DNA of 64,000 nucleotides from Coleophoma eucalyptorum (Eukaryota > Ascomycota > Leotiomycetes > Helotiales > Dermateaceae), in contig JALRME010000032.1 of assembly GCA_026120035.1 (NCBI GenBank), positions 248,001-312,000 on the forward strand. The letters run 5' to 3'. The notes beneath the pieces are model-generated. The model was not told where the DNA came from and did no database searches. It saw only the letters and a list, made by a program, of their open reading frames with translations. This document shows, piece by piece, positions 1 through 10,646 of this stretch. Every line of letters starts with the position of its first letter. The first letter of the stretch is position 1. The position numbers were made by a program, and so were the translations under genes.

Positions 1-1634
1 GCCCAGCACTCAGTCGAATCCCGGAACCAAACCCTCTTCCACTTTCTATTGACTCATCTAAGCGACCAGATCATAGTAATTTTCATGGCACTGATTGCAC
101 AGACCTGTCCATGCAAAATGGCATGTGCCGAAATTGTGGGTTCATGGTTGAGACGAATGAAACTAATAAAGAAATATCTACAGTAGAGTCTACCTCGGTA
201 CCAAGTGCCATTGTGTCTAACGAAAACCAACCTGATTCGATACCAAGCATGTCAATATCAACGATGCTGTTAGAGGTGAGACTGATTCGTCCCTTGCTTA
301 TAATTTTGTTCCTAATAAACTGCTAAGCAAACATCTGGAGACGTGCGACGAAACCTACGTCTCCTTATTGATGCTGGCTTTATCACCTTGGAATCGATCG
401 TCTTTGCACCGTCACAAGTAATTCAAAATATAACAGGATGCTCTCAGGCTGATATTTTGACTATGAAACTTGCTGGTATGCTATTAGTATGCTAGTTCTT
501 GAACCTAACCCCTCAAACTGATATCTTCTAGCCAGAGCAAAACTCGAAACCCTCCCGATCGAAACCACTATGGGGAATCTCAGACCCGAAGTTACAACTC
601 CTCCACAAGAAACTATGGCAAAGTCACCCGGCTCAGCTTCTCAGAAGTTACGCCGCAAAGCCATTGCCGATGGTCTGGAAGAATTACGTATTAAGCGTCC
701 GCGTCTCGACGAAGCAGATTCTTGTACTAGGAACGAAGTTGATGCCTCGCATTCGGATCCTGCACCGTTAATCATAGAGGCCGATAGCATGGACACTCGA
801 AGCCTTCAGTCTCCTTTCTCTACGTGGAAATCGGATGTATCTCGAGAAGAGAGATTTCAACTTGAGCAAGAATTTTCGGATAGCGGACCCCAGGAGCTCA
901 CTCCATACTATGATAGCTTTGATGGAGTACATCGCTGCAACATGTGTGACCAAGAGTTATGGACCCAACATGGGGAATGCACATTATGCGAAGCTGGTGA
1001 GCCTACTTACTTCGAGATCTTGAATCCTGATGAGGCTATTCATATGAGGCTTGCTAAAAACGAGTACGACTCAGAAACCGAGTCATCTGACCATGTCCAA
1101 ATGGAACTTGCGGTAGATTATCTTGACTACCAGTCATCGGCATATGACACGCAAGATTCTTGCGCTTCCAGCTTCATTGCAGAGGAATACGAGATCAACA
1201 GTTTCATCGATGATGGATCAGTTGAGGAGCCAGAGTCTGAAAATGATAGTGGCTCAGAGTTAGACCATGGAGAAACTCTCTACCAGACGCGGTTTGAACA
1301 GGTCTCAGCAGAACTAAATATCTTACAAACAGATCATGCTCGTCTCATAATCAACCATGATGCCCTTATTAAAGAGTACGAAGGTCTCAGACGTGATCTC
1401 CTCGGTTCAGAATACAATAGTGATGGGGATGGCGCTCGGCTGGTGGAGGTTGTAGTGCCAGAACCTCTGGTTGAAGAGATCGTCTTGCCTGAGACGCAGG
1501 AAGAAGTCCCAGACTCCCCTTATGACAGGATGCAGGACCGACAAGTTGCATTCGGCTCAGCTAGTCGTCAGGACTGGGACTTTTCATTGATATCAACCGA
1601 AGATAACCATACTCATGAAGAGATGATCTTATGA
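1..1634 (+). CDS. Unknown acidic protein, 3' part (5' end outside window)
   Basis: Reading is open from base 3 at the left edge, so the gene starts outside the window. Three exons fit: edge-275, 328-475 and 532-1634, with 52 and 56 bp GT-AG introns whose phases agree (about 507 visible residues). Near the start there is a CRNCG motif. The exon 2 product (a leucine-rich stretch with 'LLIDAGFITLES') superficially resembles the helix-hairpin-helix N-domain of Rad51-type proteins. This is only a resemblance. A basic patch with an RRKA motif follows, then a C-x2-C...C-x2-C cluster (CNMCDQ ... CTLC), then a long Glu/Asp/Ser-rich tail. I do not recognise the family. The Cys pairs suggest a small zinc-binding module, and the basic patch could be a nuclear localisation signal (inference). 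It converges on the rad1 homologue. Confidence 0.6.
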
Positions 1635-1874
1635 TAGGAAGAGCGATTCTCCTTGCTAATAGTGCCATTTGTGCATTTGGCGTTTGTATTGGAAGCATGG
1701 ATTATACCCAGGGTTTGCTATCAATGGCGCTGTTATGGCTGAGAATCACGGACGACATGATACCCATGGGACTTGCATTTCTTTCAGATGGCTTAGCTTA
1801 TTCAGCTGGTAGCTCTATCACAAGTCTGTGATATAAAGAAAATATATTATTTCAAAGGAAGTAGCACCCCAATT

Positions 1875-2958
1875 CTAATCTTCATCGTGCTCCTCGTCTT
1901 CCTCCTCAGTGCCTTCGTCATCCTCATCATCTTCATCCTCGTCTCGAACAAAAGGTACAAAGCGGAAGTCAACAAAGCTAATCCCACCTCCCTCAACCTC
2001 GACCATGAATTGCAAACTAAGTACACCCTGATTATCACCTCTGATACTGACCTTACTTGCTAATCGCATTGCCTCAGCAGCAGCTTTGACCATCTCAAAC
2101 TTATAGCTTTGCGTCCAACGTTCCCTAACCGTGAACGTTTCCAACAACTCTCTCCCCTTCGAAAACTCAACGCTTGCACTCCCAAGGGGACCACTGGCAC
2201 TAAGGCTAAGGTAAGGTGCTGTAGGTAAAGCCGTGATATCAAGACGGTGCGGTGATGTGGATGAGAGCTCGGAGATCGCGTCAAAAAGCCAGCGTGCTTG
2301 TGTAATGATCTTGACTTGCATCTCATCCCGGGTGAAGGGAATCTCTTCGACCTGTTCTGGCTCGTAAGTGTTCAGGTTGCAGGTCGTTGTTACCCCCGTT
2401 TCCTCTAAAATGATACTAAATGGTGCACCGAGACTGGTGTATGATAACCGGCAAACCCCGGCCATTCCTAACGCTTGATTGCTGAATGCATTGGGGCGGT
2501 CTCGTCGGATGTTTGTAGCGTATCCATCGTTATCTGGTCGGTTGCTAAATCGAGGCGTGTTTTCGCTGGCGCCGAAAATCTGAAGAGTTTCTAAGAGTGC
2601 AGAGAGAGAAATTTGGAAGTTTGGAAGGTCTGGGGAGAGGTCGGAGTCTTGGGATGAAGGGGACACTGGGAATTCCTCTGATACGGAGGTACAGACGAAG
2701 GAGGTAAAGAGCTCTTTGTTGAGGAAAACAATTCCTGTAAATTGTTACTACAGTTCACAAGAATTGATTCTAACATTGAAACTCACCTTGCATGACTCTT
2801 GACTCCTCGGCCGTGAAACGAACTCCATCTGCGGTGATTTGTACTTGTGCTTTAGTTGAGAATCGGATGCAATTGAGAAGTTGAAATAACTGTCTCGTGG
2901 AACTTGACACGGCTCTGAATACTGGTGCTACATCCTGCATCGCAGCAACTGCCGACAT
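1875..2958 (-). CDS. rad1: Rad1 family checkpoint clamp subunit (9-1-1 complex)
   Basis: Two exons (2958-2787 and 2734-1875, 52 bp intron, phase 1) give 343 residues. The sequence shows the N-terminal beta-clamp start (VFRAVSSSTRQLFQLL, then ITADGVRF and EESRVMQG) that is typical of Rad1/Rec1 (S. pombe Rad1, S. cerevisiae Rad17). The protein ends in a long Asp/Glu tail. In the family, Rad1 joins Rad9 and Hus1 in a PCNA-like ring that is loaded at damaged DNA to activate the ATR-type checkpoint kinase. The start ATG is the first in frame and begins the conserved clamp fold directly. The 152 bp behind it hold the end of the ost5 homologue on the same strand. Confidence 0.9.
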
Positions 2959-3110
2959 GATGACAGAACGGGAAGAGTATCGGAAAGATTCAAACGGTCA
3001 CGGTGGGAGCTGGGCTGAGACTTGAGCGCGTAACTCCTTGCTTTTTGTATGCTCGCTATTATACAGGCTGTTGCGTAGGAGAGGAAAACAATTGATGTTC
3101 CTAGGGTATC

Positions 3111-3447
3111 TTATACATAAACACCAACTGCGCAGATCATATAAACTGCTCCGAACCTGTAACAAGTCAATTCCTGGTCCGCTGAGGATCTAAAGGTAGA
3201 GCTTACGCAATAGCTGCTGAGGCTGGAATACCAACGAGAGGAATGTTGATGAAAGATCGGTCTAGTTTATTGTCAGTACATTGGAAATAATTCATAAGAT
3301 CGACTTACTAAGTCCAAAAAACCCCGAAAGAAGAGTACCAAGAACTAAGAGAGAGAATCCGACAGTAAATTGGCTGTCCTTGCCGATGGTAGGTACAAAG
3401 GGATTGCCAACGGCACTCTCCCAGACTCCGTGCAGTGATGACTCCAT
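3111..3447 (-). CDS. ost5: Ost5-like oligosaccharyltransferase small subunit
   Basis: This is a tiny three-exon gene: 3447-3309, 3261-3207 and 3156-3111, with introns of 47 and 50 bp. All phases fit and the spliced product is 79 residues. It has a short lumenal N-terminus (SSLHGVWESA), a first membrane helix around residues 28-46 (FTVGFSLLVLGTLLSGFFGL), a loop (NRSFINIPLVGIP), and a second helix that ends in AVGVYV. This is the layout of fungal Ost5/TMEM258, a subunit of the ER oligosaccharyltransferase that transfers glycan to Asn. No single reading frame longer than about 50 residues exists after the ATG, so the gene is easy to miss. It diverges from gcn5 over about 340 bp. Identification rests on family memory of size and motifs, without a search. 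Confidence 0.8.
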
Positions 3448-3789
3448 AAGCTTCAACGGTATGTAGCGTCTAGTCTGGAGTGTAAAAGATAGGACAGATT
3501 TGTTGCAGTTCTGAGGAATAAGCTTGGAAGAGGGCTGTTCGTTTGCCTTGTGATGTGGCTTCAAGAGGTGATGGTAGATCCGGACGGGATGGCATAAATA
3601 TAATCCGAGAGTACCTGTAGTGTGGAGAACTAGCGTCAAGGCTCCGACCGATCCACTTCAGCCTCAGCCGCCGTCGTACCTTCCCTTCACAACTTCATGA
3701 TACCGTCTAAGGGGTAGGAACAGAGCCCAGAAGGAGAGACAAGTCTTCGTATATAGCAGGTATGATTTAAACCCCAACCCCAAAAGAGG

Positions 3790-5419
3790 ATGCCATACTT
3801 TTCAGCTTTCTACTTTGTCGCAATCATGAGCTCTCCAGACAACGCTAATAGCAGCAGTAGTAAATCTGTCAATCAGGCAGGAAGTCGTCTTCTGGAGGAA
3901 TTAGAGATATACGGCGCGACATTCATACCTTTCGAAGCGCCTACCGAAGCGAGACGACGTCTTGCCATACACAGTGTCAGTTTTGCACACAAAAGCCACT
4001 CCAGAAACGCACGCCGAAACTCGCTCACCCCAGGTACGAATACAGAGAATACGACACTTGTTGAAGCTAGTCCACCCCAGCAGACAGCGCGTTCATCCCA
4101 TACTATTGCGGACAATATCAGTACCAGCAAATGCGACCTGTATCTTGACGAACCCACCTACAAACTCAGCAAGATGGGTCCGATTACACAGAATGGGGTG
4201 AAGCGGAAGCACAGCGAGGAAGCGCACCCTGAAATTGCAAACAAGAAAGCAAAACTTTCAGACAGTGAAACTCCAGAGCCAGTCAAGCCTGCTGCAGCAC
4301 ACCCAATACCGTTTCCGGAAAAGGTAAGTTTAAATTAGAGAAGAGAAAGTTATAACACTGACAAATCACCAGCCTGCAGTTATTGAGGAGCGAAATGGCG
4401 AGATTGAGTTCCGTGTAGTCAACAATGACAATTCCCGGGAAAGTACGATCATCTTGTCTGGATTGAAATGTATCTTCCAGAAGCAACTCCCGAAAATGCC
4501 TAAGGACTACATTGCCCGTCTAGTTTATGACCGCACCCATCTGTCCATAGCAATTGTCAAGAAGCCTTTGGAAGTTGTTGGGGGGATCACATACCGACCA
4601 TTCAAGGGCCGGCAGTTTGCCGAGATCGTGTTCTGTGCAATCTCATCAGACCAGCAAGTGAAAGGATACGGAGCACATCTTATGGCCCATCTCAAGGACT
4701 ACGTCAAGGCTACTTCAGACGTCATGCACTTTCTAACATATGCTGACAATTATGCCATTGGATACTTCAAAAAGCAAGGCTTTACCAAGGATATCACTCT
4801 CGATAGAGCCATTTGGATGGGCTACATCAAAGATTATGAAGGTGGTACCATCATGCAATGTACCATGCTTCCTCACGTGCGATATCTTGAGTCTGGCCGC
4901 ATGCTTCTCAAGCAAAAAGAAGCCGTTCACGCTAAGATACGAGCCTTTAGTAAAAGCCACATAGTCCACCAACCGCCGAAAGAATGGAAGAACGGGCCTT
5001 GTGAAATCGATCCAATGTCAATTCCTGCAATACGAGCCTCTGGCTGGTCCTCAGACATGGATGAACTAGCTCGCCAACCGCGCCACGGTCCCAACTACAA
5101 CCAACTCCTGCATCTTCTCAATGACATGCAGAACCACAATGCTGCCTGGCCATTTCAATTGCCTGTTAATAAAGATGACGTTGCTGACTACTACGAAGTC
5201 ATCAAGGAACCCATGGATCTTGCAACAATGGAAGGCAAGCTCGAGGCAGACCACTATGCCACACCCGAGGACTTTGTTCGCGATGCGAAGCTCATCTTCG
5301 ATAATTGTCGCAAGTACAATAACGAGACGACACCGTATGCAAAGAGTGCCAACAAACTGGAGAAATACATGTGGCAGCAAATTAAGGCTGTTCCAGAATG
5401 GTCACATCTCGAGCCTTAG
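3790..5419 (+). CDS. gcn5: Gcn5 histone acetyltransferase
   Basis: Two exons (3790-4323 and 4373-5419, 49 bp intron, phase 0) give 526 residues. The first about 180 residues are a poorly conserved Ser/Thr- and Lys-rich region with a basic KRKHSEE patch. The GNAT domain follows, with the catalytic Glu at about residue 262 ([10 protein letters not shown]) and the acetyl-CoA loop [11 protein letters not shown]-terminal bromodomain occupies about residues 410-515, with the acetyl-lysine Asn in [10 protein letters not shown]. The enzyme acetylates histone H3 as part of SAGA and ADA. An in-frame ATG at 3826 (MSSPDN) may be the true start, since the first 12 codons encode an odd hydrophobic leader for a nuclear protein. 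A TTG at 4454 inside the domain is not the start. Ada3, a partner subunit, is encoded 11 kb further right. Confidence 0.96.
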
Positions 5420-6416
5420 TAGAAGGCTGTGGCCCCCTTTCTCTTCTCTTTCCTTTCATATTCTTCATCGCTGGGTGCACGGCGTTCTAGGTTTTGTTGG
5501 TAGCGCAGATATCCAGGATTTTGTCTTTGGGGAATGTTCTGTATATAGGCGTTGTAGGGGGGGGGGGATATGTTGAGCATCTTTGACTCTACTTATAACG
5601 TTAGTTGAGTAAAATACCTCAATACTAAGTGCAGTTCGGTCTGCAGTCTGTCGAATGCAAACTTAATAGCAGGACTTGATCCTGAAGGATCACAATAGCA
5701 GAACGTCGGCGGCACAATAGAATCACCCTGTATTCAGATCCTCGAGGATCGATTCGATTACTTTTTGTTCTAAAGGTTCTAAAACAGACATTACCCCACA
5801 GTACTCAACCCCACCGCTTCCACATAATCCCAGCCTATCCAACCAACCCCATTCCCAATCCCAATCTCATTCAAATCATTCATCCTTCCTCTATCTATCA
5901 AATCCTCATTCTTGTCCCCATTTGTATACCGTATCGAAAGACCAATAAAGTGAATTCCAAAGCAACGCACGCAAGCTCGCATATCAATCAATAAAAAGCA
6001 AAAGCAGAACTAAACCATCACCAACCCTCCAAAATCGGCGAGACTTATCGCACTGCAGTAGAATATAGAGTAGACGGAAATGTATAAGACAGCGACGGGG
6101 AGAATACGGGGTGTATTAGAAAGGGACGAGTTGTGATACTGAAAATGCTGTGAAACACAAACGCCGCGCTGAATGTTCTGGTTGTGAATATGTATGCGTG
6201 ATTTGATGTGTTATGAATGTTTGTATGTTTGAATGTGAATGTGCTATATACTAATTTGTTTACTCCAGCGAATGGGAAAACAAACATGCCAAGGTCCAAC
6301 GCCCTAAAATGAAAATCGTTGCAAGTGAGGTACGGGAGTGTAAGGTGTCTGGGTATATCGAAAGTTGTAGTGTTGGGTATTATTCTTCAGGTCTTCATTG
6401 GAATGCAGGTTTCTCA
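5420..6416. other. Intergenic, convergent 3' ends
   Basis: No gene is visible. The stretch holds the 3' flanks of gcn5 and the next gene, an 11-G run at 5557-5567, and two short palindromes described separately. Short reading frames here have low-complexity composition. Confidence 0.6.
5677..5750. repeat. Two short palindromes
   Basis: A 7-bp stem palindrome lies at 5677-5692 (TGATCCT, 2-base spacer, AGGATCA). A perfect 14-base palindrome lies at 5737-5750 (GATCCTCGAGGATC). They share the GGATC half-site and sit about 250 bp downstream of the gcn5 stop. They could form 3'-end hairpins or be chance. Confidence 0.5.
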
Positions 6417-7469
6417 TCACCCTCGCGCTTCAGATCCCGCTGTCGTAGTTACGATTCTCATTAGTCTCCGACTTGCTCGTGGTGATCGTGGCGCTTCAAC
6501 TGTCCCATCGGCAGATATTATTTGGATTTGCGGTTGCGGCGTTATTGGGCTTAAGACTGGTGGCTGACTGTTTGCGGCGGAGCTACTTCGACTTTGAGCA
6601 AGCTCGATATTCTGTCTGACCATATTTTGCAGGAAATCTGGAATCTGGTGCCATTCTCCTAGTCGTGCAGCATTCATGATTCGAGGATGCATTGTTGAAA
6701 GGTTATTGCTGCTGCGTGACGAGTTGTGGTTTGAGGATGTTGGGACTGGCCGGGTCCCTGGAATGTTGGCATCGGGTGCTGAATCTACGAAAGCTGGCTC
6801 GAACTCTGGGAGGTCCGACGCAAGAAATGGTATTCCACCAGCTTCAACAGCGTCTTTCAGCCATTGTTCCCACTCCTCGTCCATCACTGTGCTGGTATTA
6901 CCGGCTTCTCGTTGTGCAACTGCTGCTCGTAGACGCTGGTTCAACTCAATGCCAACACTCTGTGACAGTTCCATATCGCTGTCCTCATCCATTCCCTCTG
7001 GCTCCTCCACCTCACCTTCCTGTATATCCACAGATTCCGTAGGTCGTTGAGGTCGCCTGGCAGGGACACGCAGTTCTGGTTCTATCCAGTCAGCGATATC
7101 ATCAGCTGTTGTATCCCTAATCACAATGCCCTGCTCCCGCTCAAAGCGCTCCTTAGCCCAGCGTGTGCCTTCCCATTTCGTTGACCCTGCAATCTCACTG
7201 TTCGTCAATCGCAGAGCATCGAACGCACGGAATAGACGTCGGTGCCATGGATATCGGGAAAGTCGTACGCGGTGAGGTTGGTATGCATAGTCAAGGCCTG
7301 GATATTTTGCTTCTTGAGATGCCAGATGACCGTAAAACGCTTGTGTTTCGAGTCTGACTTCGGGAACAAGCTGCCGTTGCAGCAGACCTTGGAAGTTCTG
7401 TGGGTCGCTCGATTTGGGTTTCGGGAACATACACTCATATACGAGCTGGTCGATAGGTCTGCCCTTCAT
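6417..7469 (-). CDS. Conserved fungal protein of unknown function
   Basis: One intronless frame with a true ATG encodes 350 residues. The N-terminal half looks folded and conserved in character (RYPWHRRLFRAFDALRL, then TKWEGTRWAKERFE), with many aromatic residues and charge pairs. The middle is acidic (EGEVEEPEGMDEDSDME). The C-terminal third is Ser/Asn/Pro-rich and probably disordered. I see no membrane segment, signal peptide or catalytic motif. I believe the N-terminal block is conserved among ascomycetes but cannot name the family. It converges on gcn5, and its upstream side opens onto a 3 kb region without genes. Confidence 0.75.
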   Translation of the reverse strand: MKGRPIDQLVYECMFPKPKSSDPQNFQGLLQRQLVPEVRLETQAFYGHLASQEAKYPGLDYAYQPHRVRLSRYPWHRRLFRAFDALRLTNSEIAGSTKWEGTRWAKERFEREQGIVIRDTTADDIADWIEPELRVPARRPQRPTESVDIQEGEVEEPEGMDEDSDMELSQSVGIELNQRLRAAVAQREAGNTSTVMDEEWEQWLKDAVEAGGIPFLASDLPEFEPAFVDSAPDANIPGTRPVPTSSNHNSSRSSNNLSTMHPRIMNAARLGEWHQIPDFLQNMVRQNIELAQSRSSSAANSQPPVLSPITPQPQIQIISADGTVEAPRSPRASRRLMRIVTTTAGSEARG

Positions 7470-10400
7470 TTTGCGGTATGAATTCGTAACGCTTAGCTTC
7501 TATAAGCTTTTGGGCAGTTGTGGTTAAATTTGATGTCGTGATTCCGCCAGCTGGAGCTGGGGGAGAATCGTTCCTTTATAGTTCAGTAGCCGTAGTGGAT
7601 AGTATTGGTGCACCCTCCCTTAAATAGGCTCGTCCAACTTCAACTCGTTCACTGCTAGTTATCTACGGTAGAGTTCGTTCGATATTATCGTCTCTGCACC
7701 CTGATGTCTTTCAGAGGTCGTGTCTAGGTACCGTCGTCGTAGAGGTCGAGAATGAAGGTGTTGAAGAAGCAGCTAGCTTTCTCAACACTTCCGGGGACCC
7801 GCGTCCTTTAGTGTAATATACAAATAATCTAACACCTCGAAAGCCTCTGTGCTTTCACTGCTGCCCGCCAGTGCCCGTGTTCGTATCGACTGCTGGGGTT
7901 GTTGTTGTTGTTTCTTTCAGAAGCTCGTGGTATTGGACCGTTTTCAGACTCGGGAATCCAAGCCGCCAAAGTCTAACCAGCGTGGTATTTTCCGCCGAGG
8001 AATGCTTTGAGTCTTCGCTGACGATATAGAAGAGGGGCCGTCGACGCTTTCGTGCGAAGAGAAGGTATCCAAGGCGACAATGTCGTGGCAGCGAGCAAAT
8101 TTGGGCGACTCGAGGATATGAGGTGTCTTTGCGGTGAGTAAGTGTTTCGCGCCTGAAGGAGCCAAGGGCGAGAGTTGTTGCTTGAGGTTGACCGGAGCCC
8201 AAACTCGAACTTTGGATTCAAAAGGGATGATGGGCTTTCTTCTGTCCTTGCTTACTCTCTATGTAGCAGATTGAGGCCCCTTTCTGAAAGACACGTATGA
8301 TGGTCGGTCGTGTTATGGCTATGGCTCGGGGAACAGATTTCTATTCTTGAAGCACTTCAAACATTGGCGAGATTTGACATGAGTTGACATCTCCCACTTC
8401 GCTACTTCATGCGCCGCCGTTCAGTTTCTGCCACCAGTGTCCGTCGTTTCCCTCCTGTGGTCCATCCAATGCAGCCGCTTACAAGATACAAGAAGCCAGC
8501 CAGCTGGCGGCGCAATGTGACCTTATTGACCTCGTCTTATGCATTTGCTAAAGCGCTTTACAACTCATCGGCCTGAGTACCTACGGTGGTGACCCTTGCC
8601 AGCAAGCCTTGACACGTCAGGGTCGAGAGTATCACGTCTCGGGGACCTTCCCTTCCTTTCCTACGACCATGTCTCTCTTCCCATCTTCAGAACGTCCCAT
8701 CCTGAGAAACCGTGGGTCGGCGACCCGGGCCGTGGAATTGGACAGCAATCCTGTGCCAGCGATTCGTCAAGATTGCTTTGAATGGCTCTTCCTGGGTTGT
8801 TTGCTTAGATCTACTGGCAACGTCTGCCAATGTCTGCCCATGTCTGCCCCGACAGCAGGAAAGCGGACTCCTTGGACTGTGCCTCAGCCGCCAATCACGC
8901 CAGTCGACAGCCCTGCAGATCACCGCGAAACCCAAGCACCCTGGAGCCAGTGGTAATGGAGTGGCCTCGTGTGCCTGACCTATCCGCCTCTTTTTTCCTG
9001 CTTTCGCCCTCTCTTCTCGCCAATCATCGCCAGTCGCAATGGGAGGACTGAGACGATCACGTACGCCGCCGTGACTGTGTTGAGCGAGCTGCATCGGCAC
9101 TTGGTCCACCCTCTCTTTCTGGTCCAGGCCAGTCTCTTCTCCCATTTTACAAAATGCTGCATAGCGTGAGATAACCTGCCTGCATTCTGGGACAACCACT
9201 CTTAATCTTGTTTAGAACACTCTTCCGCTCGCACAGCTGGACTTCAGAGCAAGAGGGAATTATGGTAAAATCTCGGGTCATTCACAATCAGGGACCGAAC
9301 TAATCCCAAGAAAACTCAATGTATGGCTGGCAGCCTTCGTTGAGAGAACTACAAATTCGGACAGGTTCAATCCAAATTCCTCTATCTCTCCCGCTGGCAA
9401 TCTCTCCCCGAATCTGGCATCTTTGCTTATCAATGGGTATTACAACAGCCTCCGCTGATAGCCGTATGTAGTATTATTTACATGACAATTCTGTATGACA
9501 CCCCTCATGCTAATGGCTGTATGCCAGCAGCCACGAAAGTCGGATTAGCCAATCAACTCTACTCCCTATAAAGAACTTCTTGAACTATACAAATTAAAGG
9601 TTACGTTTTCGCACTATTTCCTGGAGCACACCGGCAGGAGTTTGTAAATTGTGCGCCGAATCAGGAAAAAAGGGCAAAATCATTCAAGTTACGTAGAGCT
9701 CTTTCTGTGAGGTGAGATGTGCAAAAGTGTAGTAGACTTCTGTACCAGAAGTCCGACCATCACCAACTGCCATTCCCAATAATAGCTAGGTCCTCTTAAA
9801 CATGGAGAATAATTCGTTCCACCGAAGAAGGAAAAAGAGAAACAGGTAGGAAAGCGTTCGCAAATGTAATAATGCAAGCCGTGATCGAGCAATTTTTTCC
9901 AAGAGAAGACCAATGTTAGACTCTAGCACGGTATACAACATCTCGGGAATTCCGTATATTGAATGGCAAAGTTTTTATAGCTGCTACTGTTCAACTCTTA
10001 TGTTCTGAATTTATTTGGCTAGTCGGTTTACTACTCTTGAAGGTAGGAATTGGACTCCTCGGAAGTTTACAAACCAGCGCCAGCTAGCATTACTGGTAAG
10101 GGTACTTCGTCCTTGGACTTCTGTGGAAGAATGCCCAATCCCATATTCCCAATACCCGAGTATTATTATCCTGACGGAAGATGTTGGCTTACTAGCATAA
10201 GACTTGCGTTATTATTTGGTAACAGATACAACCAAATCAAACCACCAACAATGCTCGTATGTTTTTGTATGTGGTTGCGGAGCACTCTAGAGTTTCAGTA
10301 GCTATGATTGCCCCAACCCAATGATCAGTGAATTGGAGATAGTATTAAGAATACGCATGGCATCTTAGAATAGGTGAGATTCAATCTTAGTAAGATACAG

Positions 10401-10646
10401 TGTGATTATTAGATCCTTCTCAATTGTCCTGGTCTTGTCAGCATGCACTTAGGTTACACCTTGAAAGGATTGGACTAGGAGCCAATAAGACTTTCATTTT
10501 CTCAACAATACCATCTGATCAGAATTGCTCCTCCAAGAGTTAGAACTGTGAACCATAAAGCAAAAAATTAACCTAACCCAACTAGATATCTCCCTCTTAA
10601 AGGTAAAATCATACGATTAATTTTCTCTCATATTCTCTTCCAAATT
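7470..10646. other. Long gene-poor stretch
   Basis: About 3.2 kb with no gene I can support. The left half (to about 9.2 kb) has mixed composition and frames up to 170 codons in several overlapping registers, none with family motifs or plausible exon chains. The right half (about 9.2-10.6 kb) is AT-rich and stop-dense. I saw no long terminal repeat or transposase motif. Confidence 0.6.

Noticed and set aside
1631..1831. 66-codon frame between the first gene and rad1
   Set aside because: Overlaps the preceding stop, lacks motifs, and lies in a convergent 3' region.
7855..8221. Three overlapping minus frames of 73-115 codons
   Set aside because: All three registers are open at once, which reflects base composition rather than a gene.
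8687..9199. 170-codon minus frame in the 7.5-10.6 kb gap
   Set aside because: It overlaps several other frames of similar length on both strands, has no family motif and has no plausible exon partners.
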